Shown here one piece after another: positions 1 through 4,343 of a DNA stretch of 7,116 bases. The DNA lies in assembly GCA_039809985.1 (NCBI GenBank), contig JBDHWC010000132.1, positions 1 through 7,116 on the forward strand, read 5' to 3'. The notes below the pieces were generated by a model. It saw nothing but the letters and a program-made list of their open reading frames with translations, had not been told where the DNA came from and made no database searches. Positions within the stretch are counted from its first letter, which is position 1; each line of letters opens with the position of its first letter. This DNA is from JAICJJ01 sp039809985 (GTDB taxonomy: Bacteria > Chloroflexota > Chloroflexia > Thermomicrobiales > UBA6265). The translations under genes and the position numbers were made by a program.

Positions 1-122
1 CCGCCGAAGCCGCCCGCGAGCAGCGCGGCGAGGGACGCGCCGCCCCCGCCGCGCACGGCCGAGCGCCGGGAGACCCGGCGCGAGAGGGAGCGGGCGAGTC
101 CGTCGAAGCGTTCCGCGTCCAT
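1..122 (-). CDS. Start of a probable Tat-exported protein (partial, runs off left edge)
   Basis: Only the first 40 codons are inside the window. The translation begins MDAERFDGLARSLSRRVSRR and continues SAVRGGGGASLAALLAGGFGG. A twin arginine (SRRSAVRG) precedes a Gly/Ala/Leu-rich hydrophobic stretch, as in Tat signal peptides, although the n-region is long and the consensus is loose. Leaders of this style (MD-x-RFD-x-L-x-R-x-L followed by RR and a small hydrophobic segment) are, as I recall, common on exported proteins of Thermomicrobia-like Chloroflexota. A GGAG lies 7 nt before the ATG and an AGGAGG a little further up, which supports this start. The mature domain is outside the window, so the function is unknown. 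Confidence 0.6.
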   Translation of the reverse strand, partial: MDAERFDGLARSLSRRVSRRSAVRGGGGASLAALLAGGFG

Positions 123-195
123 GGGGTGTCTCCGCCTCCTCGGCCGGTTGGCCGGGGAGGGTCGATGCCGCGGCCCGATTGGGCGGGGGAGGGTT

Positions 196-218
196 GGCGG
201 CGCGCCGAACGCGCCGCC
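196..218 (-). terminator. GC hairpin after the GNAT gene
   Basis: A perfect 9-bp inverted repeat (GGCGGCGCG / CGCGCCGCC, 5-nt loop) lies just past the stop codon of the minus-strand acetyltransferase and before the next minus-strand gene. There is no T-tract, so it may be an intrinsic terminator of the tail-less kind seen in high-GC genomes, or a processing or stability hairpin. Confidence 0.45.
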
Positions 219-225
219 GGGGGCG

Positions 226-948
226 TCACTCCGGGCGGGTCAGGTCGGCGAGGGCGACGCGCTGCCGTCCTTGCTCGTCGAAGTTGGCGGGGTCGAGCCA
301 CGCCTCGAACTGCCGGCGGAGGCGGGGCCACTCCTCGTCGAGGATCGAGTACCACGCGGTGTCGCGATTCTCGCCCTTGACCACGGAATGGTTGAAGAAG
401 ATGCCCTCGTACTGGTAGCCGAAGCGCTTGGCGGCGCGGCGCGACGGCAGGTTCGCCGCGTCGCACTTCCATTCCATGCGGCGGTAGCCGAGGTCGTCCA
501 TCGCGTGCCGCAGCATCAGGTAGATCGCCTCGGTCGCGGCCGGGGTCCGCTGCAGGACCGGGCTGAACCAGAGGTGGCCGATCTCGATCCGCGCCTGCTC
601 GGGGACGATGCTCATCAGGGTGCCGAGGCCGACCGCCTTGCCGCTGGCCCGGTCGACGACGGCGAAGAAGAGCGGGTCGTCAGCGGCGGCCCGGGCCTCC
701 AGCCACGCCCGGTGCTCCGCCTCGCTAGCGAACGGGCCGTAGGGGAGGTAGTCCCACGTCCGCAGGCCCGCTTCGTCGGCGTGGCCGAGCGGGTAGAGCT
801 CCGGGCCGTGCCGGGCCGGGTCGAGCGGCTCGAGCCGGGCGTAGCGCCCCTCGTGCGCCAGCCGCCGCGGTCGCGGCGCGGGGAGCGGCGTTCCGACCGG
901 GCGCTTGTTCGGGTCGCGGGGGCGCGGCTGTTCGACGGGGAAGCTCAT
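226..948 (-). CDS. GNAT family N-acetyltransferase (RimJ/RimL-like)
   Basis: This is a 240-aa protein. The GNAT fold spans roughly residues 38-205. An N-terminal 'RLEPL' strand is followed by 'GLGTLMSI' (107-114), then the 'IEIGHLWFSPVLQRTPAATEA' strand and acetyl-CoA loop region (121-141). After that come 'GYRRMEWKCDAANLPSRRAA' (154-173) and 'RFGYQYEGIF', the usual motif-B pattern in the RimJ/RimL (COG1670) group. Such enzymes move an acetyl group from acetyl-CoA to an amine on a protein or small molecule, and the substrate here cannot be predicted. I chose the ATG at 946-948 because a GGAG sits 7 nt upstream and the conserved region starts soon after. The longer open frame to 1305 runs over the neighbouring gene in a low-complexity Arg/Pro translation. 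The gene lies 86 bp downstream of the 152-aa gene on the same strand, so cotranscription is possible. Confidence 0.9.
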   Translation of the reverse strand: MSFPVEQPRPRDPNKRPVGTPLPAPRPRRLAHEGRYARLEPLDPARHGPELYPLGHADEAGLRTWDYLPYGPFASEAEHRAWLEARAAADDPLFFAVVDRASGKAVGLGTLMSIVPEQARIEIGHLWFSPVLQRTPAATEAIYLMLRHAMDDLGYRRMEWKCDAANLPSRRAAKRFGYQYEGIFFNHSVVKGENRDTAWYSILDEEWPRLRRQFEAWLDPANFDEQGRQRVALADLTRPE

Positions 949-977
949 CGCTCGGCTCCGGGCATCTCGGGGGGCGG

Positions 978-1007
978 GCCGCCGCCGGGGAGATTCCCGG
1001 CGGCGGC
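978..1007 (-). terminator. Perfect 12-bp hairpin between two minus-strand genes
   Basis: GCCGCCGCCGGG and CCCGGCGGCGGC pair perfectly around a 6-nt loop. The hairpin begins 27 bp after the stop of the 152-aa gene and ends about 30 bp before the GNAT start. It has no T-tract. It could terminate the upstream gene, partly attenuate the GNAT gene, or stabilise mRNA ends. Confidence 0.45.
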
Positions 1008-1034
1008 ATTGTCGCAGGCCGGCGGCCAGCAGGG

Positions 1035-1493
1035 TCAGGCGGCGGCGTCCCCGCGGTCCGCGCGCGGCAACGGGCGGCCGAGCTCGGCCGGCTCCCGTTC
1101 CTCGTGGTAGACCGTGACGAGCACCACCTGCTCCTCGACGAAGGCGAGCCCCAGCCGGATGCCGTCGTGCCAGACGGCCCAGCCGGCCGAGTCGTCGGGG
1201 CGGAACCAGATGCCCTGCTCGTAGACGCGGCGCGCCTCGGCGCGGCGGATGGCCCGCTCCTCCTGCCGCGCGTGGAAGTGGCCGGTGGTGACCACCTCGT
1301 GCCACGGCCAGCGCCGCGGCCCGAGCTGCCAGAGGCAGCGGATGGTGTCCGGGTCGGCGGGGTGCCGCGCCGGCTCCCGCTTCGGTCGCCCGTCCCCATG
1401 CGGGCAGGGCACCCGCTCGAAGACGGCGAGTCGCCGCTCCAGGAACTGCGCCAAGTGCGCCTCGTACGACGCGTCACCGGTCGGGAACGTCAT
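1035..1493 (-). CDS. Unrecognised 152-aa protein
   Basis: I do not recognise this family. The protein is soluble in character, with no signal peptide or membrane segment. It is rich in Arg, Glu and Trp, with six Trp at 55, 62, 64, 96, 105 and 108. A central charged helix (about 74-93, 'HARQEERAIRRAEARRVYEQ') leads into 'GIWFRPDDSAGWAVWHDGIR' and a hydrophobic strand 'EEQVVLVTVYHEE' (120-132). Cys30 and Cys53 are present. The tail (about 133-152) is low complexity. The ATG at 1491-1493 has AGGAGG exactly 9 nt upstream, which fixes the start. An in-frame extension to 1628 would translate the structured leader described below and looks spurious. The gene sits behind a leader of about 200 nt with strong RNA structure, which suggests its translation may be regulated. 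The coding call rests on the RBS and the balanced protein composition. Confidence 0.75.
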   Translation of the reverse strand: MTFPTGDASYEAHLAQFLERRLAVFERVPCPHGDGRPKREPARHPADPDTIRCLWQLGPRRWPWHEVVTTGHFHARQEERAIRRAEARRVYEQGIWFRPDDSAGWAVWHDGIRLGLAFVEEQVVLVTVYHEEREPAELGRPLPRADRGDAAA

Positions 1494-1502
1494 CTCGGGG
1501 GT

Positions 1503-1508
1503 CCTCCT
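1503..1508 (-). promoter_or_regulatory. AGGAGG ribosome binding site of the 152-aa gene
   Basis: A consensus Shine-Dalgarno lies 9 nt before the ATG. The nine bases GCGAGGAGG (1511-1503, minus) are exactly complementary to CCUCCUCGC in one loop of the upstream three-way junction. Eight of them are complementary to the other loop, so the site could be masked by its own leader. Confidence 0.8.
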
Positions 1509-1621
1509 CGCAGTCGGGACAGCACGCGGCAAGACCCAGCGGCCGTGCCGCCGTCTCCGCCCTCGGTGTGGTCCGCGCCGAACGACCCCGGCCGGTCCGG
1601 CCCGTGGGCCAGCCGCGCCGA

Positions 1622-1683
1622 TCGGCACCCGGTTCGCGAGGAGGCGCGAATCGCCCGAGGAGGCGGGCGAGGCAGGGTGCCGA
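1622..1683 (-). ncRNA. Candidate three-way-junction RNA with two CCUCCU loops
   Basis: On the minus strand a 9-bp stem (UCGGCACCC, 1683-1675, with GGGUGCCGA, 1630-1622) encloses two hairpins that abut with no linker. The first has stem UCGCCCG/CGGGCGA (7 bp, 1670-1651). The second has stem UUCGCG/CGCGAA (6 bp, 1650-1633). Their stems differ, yet both loops are CCUCCU, the anti-Shine-Dalgarno sequence. The remaining junction strands are UGCC and CC. All 22 base pairs are perfect Watson-Crick. The minus strand is preferred because a promoter-like extended -10 lies just upstream and the 152-aa gene with an AGGAGG site lies downstream. It could act as a cis-acting leader or as the source of a small RNA. 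Known trans-acting RNAs with paired CCUCC-containing loops exist (the alphaproteobacterial CcsR/cuckoo RNAs), but this is only an analogy. On the plus strand the same fold would show AGGAGG loops. Confidence 0.55.
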
Positions 1684-1696
1684 CGAGTCGCTCGTC
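1682..1696 (-). other. 5'-end hairpin of the leader
   Basis: GACGAG and CTCGTC pair around a 3-nt loop. If transcription starts about 7 nt after the extended -10, near 1697, this hairpin forms the very 5' end of the transcript. It shares only two bases with the outer stem of the three-way junction, so the two could stack or compete. Confidence 0.4.
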
Positions 1697-1703
1697 AAGG
1701 CGA

Positions 1704-1712
1704 ATCATAGCA
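1704..1712 (-). promoter_or_regulatory. Extended -10 promoter (TGC-TATGAT) for the 152-aa gene
   Basis: On the minus strand the bases TGCTATGAT match an extended -10 (TGn plus a hexamer with five of six bases of TATAAT). The region where a -35 would fall is occupied by the heptanucleotide array (1716-1743) and has no TTGACA-like hexamer, which extended -10 promoters can tolerate. It predicts a leader of about 200 nt before the 152-aa gene. Confidence 0.45.
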
Positions 1713-1715
1713 CGT

Positions 1716-1743
1716 TGGGGATCGGGGACTGGGGATTGGGGCT
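1716..1743. repeat. Heptanucleotide array, four units, with a perfect G4 motif
   Basis: Four 7-nt units on the plus strand read TGGGGAT, CGGGGAC, TGGGGAT and TGGGGCT. The inner part (1717-1741) is four runs of GGGG separated by exactly three bases each (ATC, ACT, ATT), an ideal intramolecular G-quadruplex motif. The C-rich strand is the coding-sense strand of the minus-strand transcript. The array lies where the -35 of the adjacent promoter would be. Confidence 0.8.
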
Positions 1744-1994
1744 CATGCCATGACCGTTTGAGCAACCGGTGGCCACGGACCCGGGATCGACCCTGAGCCG
1801 GGCCGGAACGGGGCCGGGCGGGGTCCGCCCCCCGGCGCCCTGCCGGGGCCTCGCGGGGGCGTCCGGCGGCCCCGCCGAGGCGGTCGGGGACGATCGGGAG
1901 GGGTCGTCGGCCACCACAGCCGGCCGGAGCGGGCCCTCCGGCCCCGGTGACGCCGGCATCCGTCTTTGGGAGCGGCAAACGGCCATGGCATGAG
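1742..1994. mobile_element. Candidate MITE-like element with 19-bp terminal inverted repeats
   Basis: The 19 bases CTCATGCCATGACCGTTTG at 1742-1760 match the reverse complement of 1976-1994 at 18 of 19 positions. The only difference is A/G at the twelfth base. The interior is about 215 bp, extremely G/C-rich and without a plausible gene. Non-autonomous transposable elements have this size and design. I see no clear target-site duplication: the left end abuts GGGG of the heptad array, and the right end abuts GGAGGG. A large RNA hairpin or a recombination site would also fit. Confidence 0.4.
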
Positions 1995-2140
1995 GGAGGG
2001 TCGGGGCCAGGGTTTCGGCGTCGGGATCGGGGATGCGAGCTGACGGCCGGGCGTCCACGATTGGGGTCGCGGGGCGGGGCCCAATGGAATGGTGGTAGGG
2101 TGTGCGGCCACGTAGGCACCATGATCGCGCCTTGTTCGCA

Positions 2141-2189
2141 ATCCCCAATCCCGAGCCCCCAGTCCCCACCATCCAATCCCCAATCCCCA
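2141..2189. repeat. Heptanucleotide array, seven units
   Basis: Exactly seven consecutive 7-nt units lie here: ATCCCCA, ATCCCGA, GCCCCCA, GTCCCCA, CCATCCA, ATCCCCA and ATCCCCA. The first four and last two follow the same (A/G)TCCCCA theme as the array at 1716-1743, but in opposite orientation. It ends five bases before the AGGAG of the oxidoreductase gene, so it would lie in that gene's 5' untranslated region. The minus strand is G-rich with G4 potential. The unit resembles the CCCCA(A/G)T heptanucleotide (STRR-type) repeats described in cyanobacteria. Confidence 0.8.
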
Positions 2190-2203
2190 CGCAAGGAGCC
2201 ACG

Positions 2204-3079
2204 ATGCGCGTCGGCGTCACGTTCCCCCAGACCGAGTTCGGCAACGACCCGATCGCGCTGCGCGACTACGCGCAGACGGTGGAGGGGACCGGGTTCAGCC
2301 ACTTCCTCGCCTACGACCACGTGCTCAGCGCCGACCCGGCCGCCCACCCAGGCTGGTCCGGGCCGTACGACCTCGACGACCCCTTCCACGAGGTCTTCGT
2401 CCTCCTCGCCTACGTCGCGGCGGTGACCACTCGGCTCGGTCTGGCGACCGGGGTGCTGATCCTGCCGCAACGGCAGACGGCGCTGGTCGCCAAGCAGGCG
2501 GCCGCGGTCGACGTCCTCAGCGGCGGCCGGCTCCGGCTGGGGGTCGGCGTCGGCTGGAACGCGGTCGAGTACGCCGGGCTGGGCAAGGACTTCGGGGACC
2601 GCGGCGCCCGCAGCGAGGAGCAGATCGCCCTCCTGCGCGCCCTCTGGACCGAGAAGGCGGTCGACTTCGCCGGCCGCTGGGAGCGGGTGGCGGGGGCGGG
2701 GCTGGTGCCGCTGCCGGTCCAGCGGCCGATCCCGGTCTGGATCGGCGGCTACGCCGAGGCGACGCTGCAGCGGGTCGGCCGGCTGGGCGACGGCTGGTTC
2801 CCGTGGCGCGAGCCGAACGACGAGAGCCGGCGCGCGGTCGAGGCGGTGCGCCGGCACGCCGCCGAGGCGGGGCGCGACCCCGCCGCGATCGGCTTCGAGC
2901 CGCAGTTGAACGTCGGCCGCGGCACGCCGGCGGCATGGCTCGCCTTCGTCGAGGGGTGGCGGGAGATCGGGGCGACCCACCTCTGCCTGACGACGATGGG
3001 CAACGGCTTCGCCGGCCCGGCCCAGCACCTCGCGGCGCTGGCGCGGGCGGCCGACGTGCTCGGGGTCGGGGCCGGGTAG
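2204..3079 (+). CDS. LLM-class (luciferase-like) flavin/F420-dependent oxidoreductase
   Basis: This 291-aa protein has the usual length for single-domain luciferase-like monooxygenases, which are TIM-barrel enzymes. It opens with 'MRVGVTFPQTEFG' (strand 1) and 'YAQTVEGTGFSHFLAYDHVL' (22-41, the DHV motif typical of the superfamily). It continues with 'TRLGLATGVLILPQR' (76-90), 'VAKQAAAVDVLSGGRLRLGVGVGW' (95-118) and 'PVWIGGYAEATLQRVGRLGDGWFPW'. This pattern matches the TIGR03619-type group, in which coenzyme F420 is the usual hydride carrier. The substrate is unknown. The start at 2204 has AGGAG about 5 nt upstream. The open frame further upstream translates the heptad array and is not coding. 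A low-scoring hairpin follows the stop. Neighbouring genes give no pathway context. Confidence 0.92.
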   Translation: MRVGVTFPQTEFGNDPIALRDYAQTVEGTGFSHFLAYDHVLSADPAAHPGWSGPYDLDDPFHEVFVLLAYVAAVTTRLGLATGVLILPQRQTALVAKQAAAVDVLSGGRLRLGVGVGWNAVEYAGLGKDFGDRGARSEEQIALLRALWTEKAVDFAGRWERVAGAGLVPLPVQRPIPVWIGGYAEATLQRVGRLGDGWFPWREPNDESRRAVEAVRRHAAEAGRDPAAIGFEPQLNVGRGTPAAWLAFVEGWREIGATHLCLTTMGNGFAGPAQHLAALARAADVLGVGAG

Positions 3080-3089
3080 GGGACCATCG

Positions 3090-3110
3090 GCGGAGTCCGG
3101 ACGCCTCCGC
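3090..3110 (+). terminator. Weak hairpin after the oxidoreductase gene
   Basis: GCGGAG and CTCCGC pair around a 9-nt loop about 10 bp past the stop codon, without a T-tract. It is clearly weaker than the cassette terminators downstream, and readthrough is possible. Confidence 0.3.
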
Positions 3111-3136
3111 GGCGCGAACCGGGGGCCGTCAAGGGG

Positions 3137-3164
3137 TTCCCGTGGCGGCACCTTCGGGTAGACT
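3137..3164 (+). promoter_or_regulatory. Promoter of cassette copy 1
   Basis: TTCCCG (3137-3142), a 16-bp gap and TAGACT (3159-3164) sit where copies 2 and 3 carry TTCACA-16 bp-TAGGAT. It lacks the TGn extension of the other two, so it is probably weaker or differently regulated. Confidence 0.45.
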
Positions 3165-3175
3165 CGGGAGCGACA

Positions 3176-3212
3176 CGTCGCCTGCTGGGGGCGGGCAACC
3201 GCTGGGGCGACG
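3176..3212 (+). other. Leader stem-loop of cassette copy 1
   Basis: CGTCGC (3176-3181) pairs with GCGACG (3207-3212), enclosing an inner hairpin GCGG-GCAA-CCGC (3191-3202) with a GNRA tetraloop. The same outer stem with a different inner hairpin is present in copies 2 and 3. The Shine-Dalgarno (GGGAGGG, followed by AAGG) lies between this element and the ATG. Confidence 0.55.
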
Positions 3213-3238
3213 CGCGGCGTTTCGGGAGGGAAGGACCC

Positions 3239-3517
3239 ATGAACGAGATCTTCGCTCAGTGCTGCGGCCCGTTCGTCGCCTCGGCCGGCAACGGCGGCGT
3301 CGCCAGCGCGGCGGGCAACGGCGGCGCGATCTCCGGCGGCGACATCAACAGCGGCGGCAACGTCGGCAACGCGATCGGCGTCGGCAACAGCTACATGGAC
3401 CCGGTGATCAACGGCGGGTCGATCAGCAACAACACCGGCCTCGGCCTCGCCGCCAACGGCGGCACCGGCATCGCCGACGCCTCCGGCGGCAACTACAACC
3501 TCGCCTTCGTCAGCTAG
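3239..3517 (+). CDS. Gly/Asn-rich small protein, cassette copy 1
   Basis: This 92-aa protein begins MNEIFAQCCGPFVASAGNGG. I do not recognise the family. About half of the residues are Gly, Asn, Ser or Ala. They form irregular repeats built on NGG/SGG turns at 18, 27, 38, 58, 73 and 82, with short aliphatic pairs between them (VAS, AIS, DIN, AIGV, SIS, TGIA). N18-G29 and N73-G84 repeat each other with a 9-residue step. Such a pattern suggests a small beta-solenoid or beta-rich self-assembling protein. There is no signal peptide or membrane helix. The adjacent Cys8-Cys9 pair is invariant in all three copies. The RBS GGGAGGG precedes the ATG. Copy 1 differs from copy 2 at 6 of 92 residues. A structural, surface-matrix or peptide-precursor role are all possible and none is shown. 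Confidence 0.85.
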   Translation: MNEIFAQCCGPFVASAGNGGVASAAGNGGAISGGDINSGGNVGNAIGVGNSYMDPVINGGSISNNTGLGLAANGGTGIADASGGNYNLAFVS

Positions 3518-3541
3518 GCGCGCCCCGAGCGCCGAGCGCAA

Positions 3542-3575
3542 CGGACGGCACGGGCGGCCTCGCCCGTGCCGTCCG
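3542..3575 (+). terminator. 15-bp hairpin terminator of cassette copy 1
   Basis: CGGACGGCACGGGCG pairs perfectly with CGCCCGTGCCGTCCG around GCCT, starting 24 bp past the stop codon. Compared with copies 2 and 3, several base pairs are swapped while pairing is kept (A-T for G-C inside, G-C for A-T near the base). There is no T-tract. Confidence 0.8.
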
Positions 3576-3608
3576 GCGTCCCCGGAACGGGATCGCGCGG
3601 CTCGGGGT

Positions 3609-3636
3609 TTCACATCCGGCTCTAACGTGGTAGGAT
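3609..3636 (+). promoter_or_regulatory. Promoter of cassette copy 2
   Basis: TTCACA (3609-3614), a 16-bp spacer ending in TGG, then TAGGAT (3631-3636) give a -35 and an extended -10. The same arrangement with the same spacing occurs before copy 3. Predicted transcription starts near 3643, giving a leader of about 70 nt. Confidence 0.7.
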
Positions 3637-3646
3637 GGCTCAGGCA

Positions 3647-3685
3647 CGTCGCTGACTTGGGGAGGCGGTCACCGCCTAGGCGACG
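3647..3685 (+). other. Leader stem-loop of cassette copy 2
   Basis: The outer stem CGTCGC/GCGACG encloses an inner hairpin AGGCGG-TCA-CCGCCT (3663-3677). The leader ends with GGGAGGG 7 nt before the ATG. The element lies almost at the predicted 5' end, so an mRNA-stabilising or regulatory role is likely. Confidence 0.55.
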
Positions 3686-3711
3686 CGCGGCGTCTCGGGA
3701 GGGAAGTTCCA

Positions 3712-3990
3712 ATGAACGAGATCTTCGCTCAGTGCTGCGGCCCGTTCGTCGCCTCGGCCGGCAACGGCGGCGTCGCCACCGCGGGCGCCAACGGCGGCGC
3801 GATCTCCGGCGGCGACATCAACAGCGGCGGCAACGTCGGCAACGCCATCGCCGTCGGCAACAGCTACATGGACCCGGTGATCAACGGCGGGTCGATCAGC
3901 AACAACACCAGCCTCGGGCTGGGCGCCAACGGCGGCACCGGCATCGCCGACGCCTCCGGCGGCAACTACAACCTCGCCTTCGTCAGCTAG
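3712..3990 (+). CDS. Gly/Asn-rich small protein, cassette copy 2
   Basis: This is a 92-aa paralogue of copy 1 with 86 of 92 residues identical. The changes are at 23, 25, 26, 47, 67 and 71, all small-for-small substitutions (S/T, A/G, G/A, G/S). It matches copy 3 at 81 of 92. Residues 1-22, including Cys8-Cys9, and the C-terminal 'YNLAFVS' are unchanged. It has its own promoter, leader hairpin and terminator. As in copy 1, no export signal or known domain is visible. Confidence 0.85.
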   Translation: MNEIFAQCCGPFVASAGNGGVATAGANGGAISGGDINSGGNVGNAIAVGNSYMDPVINGGSISNNTSLGLGANGGTGIADASGGNYNLAFVS

Positions 3991-4016
3991 GACCCTTCGG
4001 GTTCCGAACGACGCGA

Positions 4017-4048
4017 GAACGGCGCGGGCGGCCTCGCCCGCGCCGTTC
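4017..4048 (+). terminator. 14-bp hairpin terminator of cassette copy 2
   Basis: GAACGGCGCGGGCG pairs perfectly with CGCCCGCGCCGTTC around GCCT. A second small hairpin (ACCC-TTC-GGGT) directly follows the stop codon and is shared with copy 3 but absent from copy 1. Confidence 0.8.
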
Positions 4049-4240
4049 GGCGTCCCCGGCTCGGGAGCGCCGGGGCTGCGCCAACGTCGGGCTCGGGTTG
4101 GCCGACGGGCCGTTCGCCCGCCGCTGACAACCGGCCCGGCCGTGCGCTTCGACCGCCCGGCGCGCACGGCGCTCCGCTCCCGCGAGCCGGCCTCGGCCGC
4201 CGAGACGCCGCCGCCTCCCAAACGGCAGCGCGGCCGGGGC
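4049..4240. other. Spacer between cassettes 2 and 3
   Basis: These 192 bp have no plausible gene. Only the first bases are homologous to the region after copies 1 and 3, so about 160 bp appear to be inserted here or lost elsewhere. It contains a 9-bp hairpin (GCCGTGCGC/GCGCACGGC, 4139-4170, 14-nt loop). I see no protein-coding or mobile-element signature. Confidence 0.5.
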
Positions 4241-4268
4241 TTCACATTCGGCTCTAATCTGGTAGGAT
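4241..4268 (+). promoter_or_regulatory. Promoter of cassette copy 3
   Basis: TTCACA (4241-4246), a 16-bp spacer ending in TGG, and TAGGAT (4263-4268) are identical in both hexamers and spacing to copy 2. The spacer itself differs at a few bases, so the hexamers look selectively kept. Confidence 0.7.
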
Positions 4269-4275
4269 GAACGCA

Positions 4276-4320
4276 GCGCGTCGCTGACTTGGGGAGGCGG
4301 TCACCGCCTAGGCGGCGTGC
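4276..4320 (+). other. Leader stem-loop of cassette copy 3
   Basis: The outer stem GCGCGUCGC pairs with GCGGCGUGC over 9 bp. A change from A to G in the 3' strand turns a U-A pair into U-G, so pairing is kept. The inner hairpin AGGCGG-TCA-CCGCCT (4295-4309) is identical to copy 2. Confidence 0.55.
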
Positions 4321-4343
4321 AGCGTCTCGGGAGGGAAGTTCCA

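Larger units (their letters stand above)
1494..2203. other. 710-bp divergent intergenic region
   Basis: No convincing gene lies between the minus-strand 152-aa gene and the plus-strand oxidoreductase. Open frames here are low-complexity Gly/Pro/Arg/Ala translations without start signals. The region contains the structured minus-strand leader (1622-1696), an extended -10 (1704-1712), two heptanucleotide arrays (1716-1743 and 2141-2189), and an inverted-repeat-bounded segment (1742-1994). The stretch 1995-2140 is G-rich. There I see only a TGG-TAGGGT at 2093-2101, a weak extended -10 lookalike for the oxidoreductase gene, with no fitting -35. Confidence 0.7.

Noticed and set aside
121..1110. 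A 329-codon open frame on the plus strand
   Set aside because: It is the antisense of the GNAT gene, with Arg/Gly/Val-biased translation, no RBS and no recognisable domain.
1514..1560. A T-box-like string (GGGTCTTGCCGCG on the minus strand) before the 152-aa gene
   Set aside because: It agrees with the T-box core at only 10 of 13 positions, and the key central bases differ. No specifier stem is apparent, and the downstream gene is not an aminoacyl-tRNA synthetase or amino-acid gene.
1769..1993. A 74-codon plus-strand open frame inside the inverted-repeat segment
   Set aside because: Gly/Pro/Ala-rich, no convincing RBS, and its end coincides with the inverted repeat; more likely chance in GC-rich DNA.
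2093..2101. TGG-TAGGGT as promoter of the oxidoreductase gene
   Set aside because: It resembles the cassette extended -10, but no -35 fits at 16-18 bp and the -10 match is weak. Noted within the intergenic entry only.
1490..3712. A 740-codon open frame on the minus strand
   Set aside because: It runs antisense to the well-supported oxidoreductase and cassette copy 1 and across the intergenic repeats. Its translation is low-complexity Arg/Pro/Ala/Asp, as expected from antisense reading of high-GC genes.
4139..4170. 9-bp hairpin in the cassette 2-3 spacer as an attachment site or RNA
   Set aside because: A single hairpin with a 14-nt loop in GC-rich DNA, with no counterpart elsewhere in the window, is not enough to support a function.
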